Positions 43,081 to 54,052 of a DNA stretch of 64,000 nt are shown piece by piece. The notes beneath the pieces are model-generated. The model saw nothing but the letters and a program-made list of their open reading frames with translations. It searched no databases and was not told the origin of the DNA. Location: the NCBI GenBank assembly GCA_035048815.1, contig JAUCBN010000046.1, positions 12,006,999 through 12,070,998 on the forward strand. Reading direction: 5' to 3'. The position numbers and the translations under genes were made by a program. Each line of letters opens with the position of its first letter. The stretch's first letter is position 1. The stretch is from Abelmoschus esculentus (lineage: Eukaryota > Streptophyta > Magnoliopsida > Malvales > Malvaceae).

Positions 43081-44141
43081 TATTAGGCGTGAAGGGCTCG
43101 ATGAATAACCGATTAAATTTGCCAAGTGGTGGAGAAATGGCTATTTGGGTGGTTTATAGTGGAAGCAAAAAGATAGACAATTTGACACAAGGATTTATAG
43201 TGGTTCGGCCACGCCTACATCCACTACCTTAGCTTCCCACTAAGGATTTCCCAAATTCACTAAGAATTTCAACCTTTTGAGGCCAAAGGGATAACCTTAC
43301 AATCCTAAACTCAAATCCGAATCTAGCATCCAAAGTTCACAACCCGAACTTTGAGAATTCACTCAAATAAGAGAAACTTAGCAAACTTGTTTAATCCTTC
43401 TAACAAGGCTAATGTTTGCAATCTAAGCACTCACCCAATTCCTAATTACACTTGAGCATATATTGACAATTAAGCTCACAAGTGTTTGTCTACCCAAATA
43501 ATAGAAATTTAAGCACTAAGACAAATCTTTGATCATATTGTTGTTATAATTGAAGCATTAGTCTTCTCTTGATGCTTGAGTCTTTCTTTTATCATCCCAA
43601 ATGAGCTTCTAGTCGTTTATGACCGTTGGGGATGTTTTGGGGCAGTTTGGAGCTGATTACAAGGCATATTTCTGTTTCTGGTGCAGGTGGTATCGATACT
43701 GGTATCGATATCGCTCCTAGCCGTTGGGGGTTTTCTCAAATCGTTTATGACCGTTGGGGGTGTTTAGAAACCGATATCGAAACTGGTATAGATACCGGTA
43801 TAGAAACGGGTGGTATAGATACCAGTATAGAAACAGGTGGTATGGATACCGGTATAGAAACCAAACATCACAGTGGTGAAAGGGTATCGATACCATTGTG
43901 ATTTTGCCTTTGAAAATATGGCATTGATGAACAAGTATCGAAACACTTTGAAAGTGTATCGAAACACATGAGTTAAAAACACTTATTTGGTTTCTTTAAA
44001 TCATTTAAAACATATTTAAAATCTCTCAAAAACATCTTAAATATATTTTCAAGTAGTTTGGACATAAGAATCATTTTTAAAATCTTTTCAAATTAATCCA
44101 AAACTATCTTTCAATTATTATATCAAAACATTAGTTATACA
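43081..44141 (-). repeat. 5' LTR of the Copia element
   Basis: 1061 bases, matching 39874-40984 with few substitutions. Its inner end reads TATTAGG instead of TGTTAGG, and its minisatellite (43768-43862) has fewer units. Confidence 0.88.
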
Positions 44142-44485
44142 ATACATATAAATACAAGCTTAAAAAAATTCTTTGTATCTGGCCAATAGCCCTCCTAGTT
44201 ACCATATGGCTACGTGCCTGGTGGTGATCCTTAGTTAATTTTAATATAAGGTTTTCATTCGACTATTATTCTTATAATAAATTTTTATAATATCATATTT
44301 AAATGAACGATAAATAAATCACATATTAATTGTTATAGCCGGAAAAATATTATTAACTACACATGCGTGTATCCTTGATTTTCCCGTGATTCCCGTTGGA
44401 AATGCAATTTGTTAAATCTTTTTTGTGAGTTTGTGTCTGCATCGGCAACAGCTTAGCATCACATTTAACTATTCGTGCGCTATCG
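44142..44485. other. Intergenic stretch, nothing recognised
   Basis: After the ATACA duplication, AT-rich sequence with no ORF or repeat family that I recognise. Confidence 0.6.
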
Positions 44486-45002
44486 GATTTGATTTGGTTA
44501 AAATTCGGTCAAAACTCGATAAATACTCGATTCGGATTAACTCAACTTGAACTCGATTCGATACCTTAACGAGTTGAATCAAGCAAAATCTAACTCGACT
44601 TGATAAGTTCATGAGTAACTCGTTAATTTTTTAAAATATTTCTTAGTAATTACTTTAAAATAATTTCATTCAAAAAATAAATCTAAATAGTAATTATTAA
44701 TGTGTGAATTGCTACTTTAATTTTAATATGTTAGTTTGATATATTTATGGATTGTTACTTTTGAATTTAGACTTTAAAAATGTTTTATACACTCTTTTGA
44801 TATTTTTGGTTAAATTTGTTAATTTATGTTAATAATAAGCTTCATATGGTAGTTTAAAATAAGCTAGGTAAATTTTTTAGTGAGATTAACGAACAACAAG
44901 TCAAGCTTAACGAGTAATGAGTCGAGTCAAGCAACAATTTTTTAACGAGCACGAATCGAATAATGTCCAACTCGCGATCGACTCGCTCGATAAACACCCC
45001 TA
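44486..45002. mobile_element. hAT-like MITE, family shared with the right window edge
   Basis: Ends ACACCCCTA (45002). The interior matches 63750-64000 in the same orientation (GGTCAAAACTCGATAAATAC, AAAAAATAAATCTAAATAGT, TATATTTATGGATTGTTAC). The left TIR is degenerate, so the left limit is approximate. Rich in CTCGA/TCGAG words. Confidence 0.55.
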
Positions 45003-45080
45003 AATCTATGCATGCATTCTGACACATAATGTGTCATAATTTTCAAGCTCTTTTTGAGGTTTACGAAGAGATTTATAGTT

Positions 45081-45246
45081 ATTCATCTTATCTCGGTAGT
45101 TACGGGAATGATTATTATTCTTAGAGGTCGGGAGTTCAAATACCAGTAATACAGTATAATGATTGAGTAATTAATGTCCAATAGTTAAGAGTATATTTTA
45201 GAACAGATACTACTGTAACCACTGTAGCTGAATCAAAAAATAAAAC
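45081..45246 (+). mobile_element. tRNA-derived SINE-like copy 2
   Basis: Reads TATCTCGGTAGTTACGGGAA (A-box region), GAGGTCGGGAGTTCAAATACC (B-box region), TAATGATTGAGTAATTAATG, and an A-rich end (AATCAAAAAATAAAA). It aligns with 48618-48774 in the opposite orientation. Confidence 0.6.
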
Positions 45247-45784
45247 AATAAATGATTCCGATAAAACAAAAGATGAGATTCATTTTAAAAGATTTAAGTT
45301 TAAAATTTTATATACGTAATATACGATAATTTAATCGTATTATTAATAAAATATAAACTTGATAGAAAAAATAACTTTTGTTGTAAATAATTTTTAAACC
45401 GATTTATTTTTTCATTTTAAATGTAATATATGATAATTTAATTATTATGGAATGATAAATAATGATAAATGTGGTGCAGGGTGTTTTGATAATCGTTTAG
45501 TCATGGACCACTGTCAACAATGGCCGCCATATCGAGTCTCACGAAATTCTTTTCTTCCCTTTGCCAAAGAGACAAAATTAATAAGAACAAAAGTCCACTT
45601 TCAAGTAAACAGTGTCCAAGTCTTAATTACGACAAAAACATGCTCGAAAGTAATAAAATAATATAGGTCTGATAAACTTTATTAAAAAATAGTAGATGCG
45701 AATCTTTATGCTAAATTACAAACATCTCCCTGGTTTCATAATCCATACATATTGCATTTTTATATATATATAACATAAATCATT
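45247..45784. other. AT-rich intergenic stretch
   Basis: No convincing gene. A 69-codon ORF at 45452-45661 has no recognisable motif and lacks context. Confidence 0.55.
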
Positions 45785-45935
45785 TTTTCTCGATGTTTAA
45801 GAGAATAATTTTTGTTCTTAGTAATCATGGGTTCGAGCACTAATATTTATAACTCTGTGATTAAAGAATCGATGCTAAAGTATATTTTAAAATATATACT
45901 ACTTGTAACAATTGTAATTGATTAAAAATATAATT
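45785..45935 (+). mobile_element. tRNA-derived SINE-like copy 3 (diverged)
   Basis: CGATGTTTAAGAGAATAATT corresponds to the A-box region and CATGGGTTCGAGCACTAAT to the B-box region of the family. The rest (CTGTGATTAAAGAATCGATG, AAGTATATTTTAAAATATAT) aligns with copy 2. It is older and AT-shifted. Confidence 0.55.
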
Positions 45936-46039
45936 TTTTAATCTTAAACCTTAAAAATTAAATCTTACATATTATACTATATATCATAACTCAGACAAAA
46001 AAATTGTCCCCTAATCATGTTTTTTTATTTATGTCTCAC

Positions 46040-46215
46040 ACCGAAAATTACTATAAAATTAAATTTTAAATCTTAACCCCAATTTCTACATCTTAAACCC
46101 TATACCCTAGAAATACATGTTACGTCTAATTCTCTAAACTTTAACCTTGAACCTTAAACCCTAAACTCTAAACTCAATATTTTAAAGTAGAGCACGAAAG
46201 AGACAGACAATTTAT
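46040..46215. repeat. CCCTAAA-rich dispersed repeat, copy 3
   Basis: TTTTAAATCTTAACCCCAAT, CCTTAAACCCTAAACTCTAA and the closing TTTTAAAGTAGAGCACGAAA correspond to blocks of the copies at 38505 and 39310. Not a telomeric array, since the CCCTAAA-like words are separated by unrelated AT-rich bases. Confidence 0.55.
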
Positions 46216-46812
46216 ACCTCCTAATGCTAAATCCAACTATAAAATATAAATCTTATTTTTTAGTACGAGACATAAATAGATACACTAAAAGGTAACATAT
46301 TTTGTTTAACTACTTATTTTCAACTAATTTATATTAAAATTTGTAAAACCTATTATGGGGTGATTCTCGATTGAATTATTATTTTATAATTATTCATAAT
46401 ATTATGAATTTTAAATTTTTAATCTTATTTAAAAAATTTAATTTTTTATCTCATTAAAAGAATCGGTAACACATTTTATTTTATCTTCTCTGCATGACTA
46501 AACATCCGCCAATGGATGCATGCATGCACATGTCATCCATGTATGACATAAATACATTACTAATATATCTACCGTCAGGATATAAGACTCGGTAAATGTT
46601 ATCGTTTACTAGTTCCAATCCCGAGAGAAAGAAAGAGAGAAACAGGTTTGTCTGTCTTCTCTGTCAAGATCTAGGGTTTTCCAATCTGTTCAGAGATCTG
46701 TATATTTTTCTGCTACCTTTCTCTCTCTTTCTCTTAGAACAAGACCAAAATCCAAGTTCATGTTCATCAAATTAGGATTTTAATCATCCCTCCATGTTCA
46801 TATAGAGAGAAG
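46216..46812 (+). promoter_or_regulatory. 5' flank and pyrimidine-rich leader of the GARP gene
   Basis: Bases from about 46620 to 46812 are GAGA- and CT-rich (CTTTCTCTCTCTTTCTCTT at 46717-46735), as in many plant 5' leaders. GGATATAAGACTC near 46577 is a possible TATA element. TSS and UTR limits cannot be fixed from sequence alone. Confidence 0.4.
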
Positions 46813-48291
46813 ATGAGCTTGGACATCAACATGGACAGAAGTGGCAGTACCGAGTGTTCAAAGACAACAACCCCATCGAAACAAAACCAGCTTCCGCACG
46901 AGGTGGAGGCCGAAAGCGAAGAGAACGACGGCGAAAGTAAGCCTAGAAATGGAGGAAGCTCGAGCAACAGCACGGTGGAAGAGAACGACAAGAAGTCATC
47001 TGTAAGGCCTTATGTCAGATCCAAGACGCCTAGGCTCAGATGGACTCCCGACCTTCACCTTCGCTTCGTCCACGCCGTCGAGAGACTCGGGGGACAAGAC
47101 AGTGAGACTTCATCAATCTCAAGTCTTAATGTCTTATCCTAATTTTGTCTGAAACTCCTTTTTTTAACTTATCTTCTCACTTCGATATAGGAGCTACCCC
47201 GAAGTTAGTTCTTCAATTGATGAATATGAAAGGACTCGGCATCGCTCATGTCAAGAGCCATCTCCAGGTTATTATTTGACCATTAATTAAACCTTGTAAA
47301 TAATAGCAGGAAAAACCCTTTGATTTGTTTAGGTTCTAACAATCTTTTCCTTCTACTTTGGTAATAATTTATCTTCAGATGTATAGAAGCAAGAAGGTTG
47401 ATGATCAAGGACAAGGTACACTTTTTCTACCTTGAATTCCATTAGGGTTAGACCATAGTACTAAATTACGATTACAGTCGTAATTTAATACTATAAGTTC
47501 GAATCAAATGGTCATTTCTAATGCGTATATCTTTACATATGGCAGTCATGGGTGATCATAGGCATCTTGTGGAAAGTGGAGATCGAAATATTTATAACTT
47601 CAACCAACTCCCCATGCTGCAAGGCTATAATAATCATCACCACCAAGGTGATAGTTCTAATTCTTTCAGGTAATGAAATGAACAATCGATGTTCTTCTGT
47701 CTTAATGCACGTACTAGATTTGTAGTTTAAACCCCAAGTGTTTGCTTCTTTTCAAGATTCGGAGATGCTTCTTGGAATGGTCGCCAGTTCTCGGTTCGTT
47801 ATCCTTATACAAGCAGGGGTTTCCTCGATGAACAAAGACTGGGATTACATGGAACACGGTCGGAGAAGATCTTTGGTAATAATTGGACCAATTATGGTTT
47901 CAGGATTGGACCGAAGAATGAGTTTTCATCGTCTCAGAGTCATGAATCGTTCTTAACTCAGCCAAGATTAGGCCATGTAAACCAAAGTACTCAAGCTAAA
48001 GTAGAAGACGAAACAAATTTGACCCGGGATAGTGCACAAGAGCGTAGGGGAATGAAAAGACCGATATCAGATACCAACCTCGACTTGGATCTATCTTTAC
48101 GGCTTGGAGAAAGGCAGCGAAGCTCGGAGGAAGATGTCGGGGGTGAGCTATCACTATCGTTAGGCTCACCTTCGCCGTCATCGTCGTCGAAGTTTACGAG
48201 ATTGAAAGGAGATGATCATATTCATAGTAGGGAGGAGAGTGGAAGAAGGGTGAGTACTCTAGATCTGACTATAAGAATGGGACAATTCTAA
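46813..48291 (+). CDS. GARP/G2-like MYB transcription factor, five exons, 353 residues
   Basis: Exons 46813-47101, 47191-47267, 47379-47415, 47546-47669 and 47757-48291 join in frame (1062 bases with stop). All introns begin GT and end AG, and the phase is kept at every junction. Residues 1-80 are acidic and Ser-rich. The single MYB-like GARP domain follows: RSKTPRLRWTPDLHLRFVHA in exon 1, ATPKLVLQLMNMKGLGIAHV with the SHLQ end in exon 2, and MYRSKK in exon 3. It should bind DNA in the nucleus. The C-terminal part has LDLDLSLRLG, GELSLSLGSPSPSSSS and STLDLTIRMG, three EAR-like LxLxL motifs that usually recruit TOPLESS-type corepressors, so repression is likely. No MYB-CC coiled coil was seen. 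Closest recalled relatives are Arabidopsis genes of the At1g14600/At2g38300 type; the target genes are unknown. Confidence 0.9.
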
Positions 48292-48604
48292 GTGAGATCT
48301 TGAGGTACTTATCCGAGGTAGTGGAAGGCTTTTTTTTTCTTCTTATTGTCTAATTGTAACAATATTATTACATCAATCCATAATAACCATTTTGTTCCTA
48401 CATGTAGTGATTCTTTGTCGTTTCCTTCAAATTATCTACCCCATTCAGAGTTGAGTTTACCTACATATGTCGGCTACACAATCCCAGGTTCGTCTTAATC
48501 TTTGATGACAAAAAACAGAAGACCAACAGGTGTTGGTCCACGTCTCCGATGGTGGAGAGTCATAAAGGAAGAAAGGGAGATGGCTTAGGCAAGTAACAAA
48601 GCTG
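48292..48604. other. 3' flank of the GARP gene
   Basis: Contains T-rich and AATAA-like words near 48360-48390 that could serve polyadenylation. No ORF or repeat recognised. Confidence 0.5.
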
Positions 48605-48787
48605 AGAGTACAGTCATTTTTTTATTGAAAAAGCTACGGTGGTTATAGTATCTGTTTTAGAGTATATTTTTAATTTTTAAACATTGACCACTCAATCATT
48701 ATTGGTGCTCAAACCCATGACCTCCAGGAACAATAACCGTTCCTTTAACCGATGAGGCTAGATGATTCGTGCTAAGAGTACAGTCAT
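48605..48787 (-). mobile_element. tRNA-derived SINE with perfect 13-base duplication
   Basis: The element, 48774 down to 48618 on the minus strand, begins GCACGAATCATCTAGCCTCA with A-box-like TAGCCTCATCGGTTAAAGG and B-box-like GGTCATGGGTTTGAGCACC, and ends in CTTTTTCAATAAAAAAA. AGAGTACAGTCAT is repeated exactly at 48605-48617 and 48775-48787. Variable-length duplications of this size with an A-rich tail are the signature of LINE-driven retroposition. About 157 bases; Pol III transcription is inferred from the boxes. Confidence 0.85.
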
Positions 48788-48829
48788 GAGATAGTTGATG
48801 TGGGATCATTTTTCCTCGAAAACGAATAA

Positions 48830-49030
48830 AAATTATTTGTTCTTTTTTATATTTTTATTTATGTTTTTACGTTAAAATAATAGATTTATAGTTTAAGTTT
48901 AGTGTTTATAATTTAAGTTTAAGATTAGGATGTAGGACATAGCGTTTGAGGTTTAATTTTTAGGGTTTAGAGTTTATAATTTTAAAATTAGAGATAAAAA
49001 TTAGGTTTAGTTTTTTAGGGTTGGGATTAA
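48830..49030. repeat. CCCTAAA-rich dispersed repeat, copy 4 (reversed)
   Basis: Reads the reverse complement of the family (TTTAGGGTTTAGAGTTTATA, GTAGGACATAGCGTTTGAGG). Diverged. Confidence 0.45.
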
Positions 49031-50106
49031 GATAGTTTTTTGTTCCAACAATACTAGTAATTAAAGAGTGTCGATTTCTATTTATAGTAATTAATCCAAA
49101 TAGTAAGGAGTTTAATATTGTTTAAGTAGGTCTTTGGTCCAAGACCTTGTGTACGTAAAGAAAACATATCGAAAAATTTGATAAATTGACAAAAATATTG
49201 ATTAAAAAAATATATTTCCCAATATATTGACAGTAAATTAAAAGTAATAATAAAATAATTGAAGAAGGTGCAACAGTGCAAGGCACTGTCCAAATTATTG
49301 GCCACCGTTCGATTGGAAGATATGGACGCTGCAAGTGCCACTGCCTGACTGAAATCGGCTTCGATAGAATCCATCTTGTTACAGTACTAAATATTGTGCA
49401 AAGTCGGATTCTTATAAATCATTCTTTGCTTATTTTACTTTTCTTAATTACTGTTGATAGTCAAATTCCTTTGAATCCGACTTCTATTTCATTGTAAAAG
49501 CATTAATAGAATGAGAAATAATTTAGAGAAATCAATATATTTGGAAATATATATTTTTTCATTAATATTTTTGTTAATTTACCGAAAAAATTATCTATTA
49601 AAAAAATTAGATGTGCGACACAGTTTAATCCAAATTAATCATGATAATATAATGTGAAAACGAGAAAATGACGACAACAACAAGAGTGCCAATTGTTGGT
49701 GTTTTCTTTGTGAGATAGATTAGGCTTGATTCTTGAAGTTCATGTGAGTTAGGACGGCATCGAAGCTTATGCCCTCCGTTACTTGAGTTAGCAAATGGGC
49801 ATAGTCAAGTAAGTGAAATACGCTAGCAGTAAAGTAGAGAATAACATTCGATCGAATCGAATTAAAATATTTAAAGTAATTAAATTGACAGTTTTATTTT
49901 ATTATCTTGATTAAAATCTATGTTTTCTGAATAGTGTGAAATAAAATTTGATATGGTCTAGCTAACTGAATAGATTTGGTCGATTTAAATTAAAAGAAAT
50001 AAGTCAAGTTAAAAACTTGTTAATAATATAACTAAACTCTAAGCTAAACCAAATAAAATTTAGAAATCGTTTAAAGTAAATTAATGCAAAAACTATATAT
50101 TTTAGA
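49031..50106. other. AT-rich stretch, no gene assigned
   Basis: A slightly GC-richer island at about 49268-49378 could encode DSIEADFSQAVALAASISSN on the minus strand. No domain is recognised and it is not extended by exons I can find. Otherwise nothing seen. Confidence 0.45.
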
Positions 50107-52332
50107 CTCTACAACAAAACTGACTTTCAACGATAGTTTTAGCGGCATTTTTATAACAAACGTAGCAAAATTTATACTTTTAGTGACGTTTTCTTAAAAA
50201 CGCCGCTAAATATAAATCTTTTGCGGCGTTTTAGGAAAAACGCCACAAATGTAACACCTAGAATATATGTGTTTAAATCCTAAAACGCCACAAATGTAAC
50301 ACCTAGAATATATGTGTTTAAAAATAAATTGTGGATGTAACTATAGGGGTTTGAACCCACGACCTTAAAAAGGTCTCCTTCCCTATTAACATTAACACTA
50401 AACTAAGTGTGCATTTCTATCATAATTTATCATTATTTTAATTTGAATAGTAACCTTAGAGACGTTTTAAATTGAATTTAATAGACCTTCTGACCTTTCA
50501 CCTACACTTGTTTTCCAAAAATATTCAGATTTTCTGTTCTCTCTTTCTCGAAACTTTTCCTTGACCCTTTTCTTAGCCGTTCTGGTTCATGCACCACCGC
50601 CGCGTCGTGGCACACACCGATGTTGTCGGTCGAGACGACACTTCACCCTGAACTCGTTATCGTTATCGTTTTTTTAGAAAGATCAAACTGAAGACGAGAA
50701 CCATCTATTTTCCCCTTTTATTTCTTTGTATTTTCCGGTCAATTCCACGAGCATATATATTCATTGGGCTTCCAAAAATGGTGAAGGAACGTCAAGGAGA
50801 GCAAGTCAAGTCTGTTTTGATCTTCACATTTAAAATTTTGAAACCCTAATTTACATTTTCATTCTCAGATTTTGGTATATGGTGTTTTAGTTTTTCGATT
50901 CAACTTATTTGCAGATTCTATGTAAGAGGAACCATCTTAGGTTACAAGAGGTAATGGAACTTTAAGGTTTTTATATTATTTGAAGCTCCATTTTTGTTTT
51001 AGGAATTAGAGAAATAGCTTCAAGAAGTTGATTATTTGAGTAAAATGAGCTTAATTTAATGAAGATGTTAAAGAAAAATTGAAACTTTATTTTCTGAGTT
51101 GGAATTAGTATTTTGAAAGAAAAGGTGTTTATATTAAACAATTAATATAAACATGAAAAGACAATCAGAATTGTCATTAATCTTAGAACCTTGTTAAAAT
51201 GTATATTACATTACATATATGCAAATTAAAAAAAAAAGTTAATTTCATATATCTCGTTACTTTCCCCTGTAATTTTGAGCATATGTCTATCAAATTTAAG
51301 CATTTCTTGTAAGGTTTGATGTTAGATTTGATTTTGTGGAACTCCCATTAATGTAACAATGACTTGTGAAAGTCTTTGAATTGCTATTATCTTGGATTTT
51401 GCATTGCACTAATATGTGTAAATTGGCATTGTTATTTGTTGAATTATAGATTTTAATTGTTTGGAAAAACTCTTATAAAGAGGGAGTATGAAGATCTTGT
51501 GTAAACAAATCTTATAAAGGTATGGATTTCTTGTCTGTTTGAAGCATTTGTTATGTTTTTTCCTGCCAATGAACACCAATGCTATTCTCTTAGTGCATGT
51601 TCTGGATGCTCGTGTTTGTAATTCTTAAAAATTAGTTTATAATATGCCTTATCGTGTGACCTCTATGTTTGCAAGATATAACATTAAAGATTACGGGTTT
51701 TCATATCTTATGTCTTTTTGGTATAGTGAATAACAATGTCAAAATAAGTTGATGGATTACAAGTAATATTTTTATTTTTATTTTTTTTTACAAAATGTTG
51801 TTACTAGTGGCTTGACAATGTCTCTAGGGCATAATGAAGAACAATGTTAACATGAGTTGATGGATTACAAGTAATATTTTTATTTTTTATTGTTTTACAA
51901 AATATTGCTACTAGCGGCGCTTGTCAAGAAAAACGCCACTAAAGAACAGTTTTATTGCGGCGTTTGTCTTTTCAAATGCCACTAAAAAACTTTTTTTTGT
52001 GGTGTTTGTATTTTCAAACCCCACTAAACATGTTTTCTATAGTGGCGATTTTATTTTCAAACGTCGCTAAAGAACAGTTTTTTGTGGCGTTTGTATTTTC
52101 AAACCCCACTAAAGATGAGTTCTATAGTAGCGTTTGTATTTTCAAACGCCGCTAAAGAACAACTTTTTGTGGCGTTTTTTTTTCCTGAAAAAACGCCGCA
52201 AACAATAGCGACGCTGGTTTTAGCGACATTTCTTGCGGTGCTATTTTAAGCGCCGAAAATGTTTTTAGCGGCGCTAAAAAAATGTCATTATAAAACTAAA
52301 AAACGCTGCTAAAGATCCATTTTGGTGTAGTG
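50107..52332. mobile_element. Non-autonomous CACTA element
   Basis: The right end reads CCATTTTGGTGTAGTG (CACTACACCAAAATGG reversed). The left end reads CTCTACAACAAAACTG, a one-base-changed CACTACAACAAAA. Flanking triplets are AGA and AGT, an imperfect 3-base duplication. Subterminal repeats with GGCGTTT...AAACGCC dyads fill 51905-52330 and, more thinly, 50140-50260. The interior, about 1.6 kb, has no transposase. The same subterminal words are at 61098-61470 beside the TNP2-bearing element. Confidence 0.78.
51905..52330. repeat. Subterminal repeats of the CACTA element
   Basis: Units of about 50-60 bases follow the pattern GCGGCGTTTGTATTTTCAAACGCC-like dyad plus CTAAAGAACAGTTTT. In the CACTA elements studied (En/Spm), such repeats bind the TNPA protein. 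Confidence 0.75.
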
Positions 52333-52707
52333 AGTATATTACATTTAATTTATTTATTATTCTTTAAGACTTCAAAAATCAAATTTATCGTTTTTGGAAA
52401 TATAATTTTTTTTGTTTTACATTATTTTATAGAATTATAGATTAATTATTTTTTAAAATTTTGAAGACTTTTTTTTGTTGTTGAAATGGACCAATTTGTA
52501 CATTTTTTAATTAAGAATGGACCAAAGGATTATATTTACATCATTTTTTGATATATTTGATTTGTAAAATTCTTAACGGAACCTAAGGCCCTCAAAATTT
52601 TGAATACACACATTATGTCCCTAAACTTATTTTGCACTAAATATGACCCTTAAACTAGGAAAAAATAAATTTGGTCCTTTTACTAATAAAATCTAATGTT
52701 GATCGTT
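52333..52707. other. AT-rich intergenic stretch
   Basis: No gene or element end recognised. Confidence 0.55.
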
Positions 52708-53203
52708 ACTAGGCTTAGAGATGGGCACGGGTTGGATTGGGTCAGATTTTTGGCTCACCCGCACTCGACCCGAAAAATCATATCCTCCACCTGACCCGAC
52801 CCGGGTTTAGGATGAAAAAGTCTGACCTGACTCGACCTGAATCATTTAAAAAATAAATTTTAGGGATTTAATTATAAAAAATAAAATTTAGGGATCTAAT
52901 TGTAAAAAAATAAAATTTTAGTGACCTAATTGTAAAAAAATAATTTTAGTGACCTAAATGTATAAAATATATATAAAAAGGGATCATTATTGCAAATATC
53001 CTTAAAATATATATGGAAAAACTACATTGTTAGTCACGAGTCGGGTCGTGTCAGATTTTTTCTACCCTAAACCCGACCCGACTCAAAACTACCGTTGAAA
53101 AAAACTCGATCCAAACTTAATTTTTTTAAAAAATTCGACTTGATCGGATCGGGTCGAGTCAATCCCGTCGAGTTTGGATTCCCTGTCCATCCCTCACTAG
53201 GCT
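52708..53203. mobile_element. hAT-like MITE with perfect 8-base duplication
   Basis: Element 52716-53195 is flanked by ACTAGGCT at 52708-52715 and 53196-53203. Ends TAGAGATGGGCACGGG and CCCTGTCCATCCCTC form imperfect TIRs. About 480 bases, rich in GGGTCGGGTC-like words, without coding capacity. The perfect 8-base duplication supports an hAT-type transposase as the mover. Confidence 0.78.
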
Positions 53204-54052
53204 GTCGTGGCATGTGGCGGTTTATGGAGATGACACGGTAATCTGCGAGTGGAAGATGATGCAGTAGATGAACTAAATTATTTTTTAGTTTAATTTATAA
53301 AAACTAAAAATTATTAGAATATTAAAAAAATAAAGATTAAAAGTATTTGACGGAAAAATCTTTGACTATCCCTCGTCAGCCTGAATGTATTTTTTATCAT
53401 ACTTTAAGGCTATAAAATTTTATTATATTTTAGTTTTCATAAGCTATACAAATATTTTTTGTGTTTTGAAAATTCCTAGAACGTACGATTACAAAAATAC
53501 AAATTTAGAAACTCATAAGCAAAGTAAGCGCAATTTATATATATACTAGCTTATTAAGATGTGCAAGGGCTTGCTAGTAGCCCTTGAAGTTGTTTGAAAT
53601 ATGAATAGATGTGTGTTTTAATGAATGTAACACATTAAAATCAGGACTGGTCGGAGCTTAATTTCTGTAATCAAAAATTTTATATCGGAAAATCAATCTA
53701 TGGTGTTGACCTTTGACCAAGTGGTCAACTATTGAGTTATTGAACCATAATTAAGTATGGTTAATAATTAAGGACCCTATTGTAAGTATAGTGATTAAAT
53801 TGGTAAAATTAAAAGTTGAAGGATAAAATTATAAGAAATCAAGAAGTTGAAGGACTAACCTTGCGATTAGCCCCTCTTCTAACCAAAACATCACCTATGT
53901 AGGTTCGTTGGATGAGCTTCCTTCGATCAGAGGAAGCTTAATTACAATTAAACCTCTATAAATTAATACCCTTGAAACTATGAAATTTTATTAATTTAGG
54001 GAGATGTTTTACAATTCAGTAACAAGTACAAACCAAATGAACCTAAAATTAT
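53204..54052. other. Intergenic or distal CACTA sequence
   Basis: No ORF. The left end of the TNP2-bearing element should lie here or nearby, but no CACTA terminus was found. GACCTTTGACCAAGTGGTCA near 53708-53727 is a partial palindrome. Confidence 0.45.

Larger units (their letters stand above)
39874..44141 (-). mobile_element. Gag-only Sirevirus-like Copia LTR retrotransposon
   Basis: 4268 bases on the minus strand with LTRs at 43081-44141 (5') and 39874-40984 (3'), tRNA-Met-type PBS, a broken gag ORF, and ATACA duplications. No protease, integrase, RT or RNase H remains. Two marks point to the Sirevirus (SIRE/Maximus) branch: several GGGGGAG-type purine tracts upstream of the 3' LTR, and ACCGGT-centred palindromes in both LTRs. 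It resembles the gag-only non-autonomous class that relies on pol from relatives. Confidence 0.85.

Noticed and set aside
45452..45661. 69-codon ORF between two SINE copies
   Set aside because: No motif and no upstream or downstream gene signals; expected by chance in this length of AT-rich DNA.
46040..46215. Interstitial telomere array
   Set aside because: CCCTAAA-like words are scattered and not tandem; the stretch is a dispersed repeat copy.
49268..49378. Possible gene fragment encoding DSIEADFSQAVALAASISSN on the minus strand
   Set aside because: No domain recognised, no flanking exon, and the open frame continues into AT-rich noncoding sequence.
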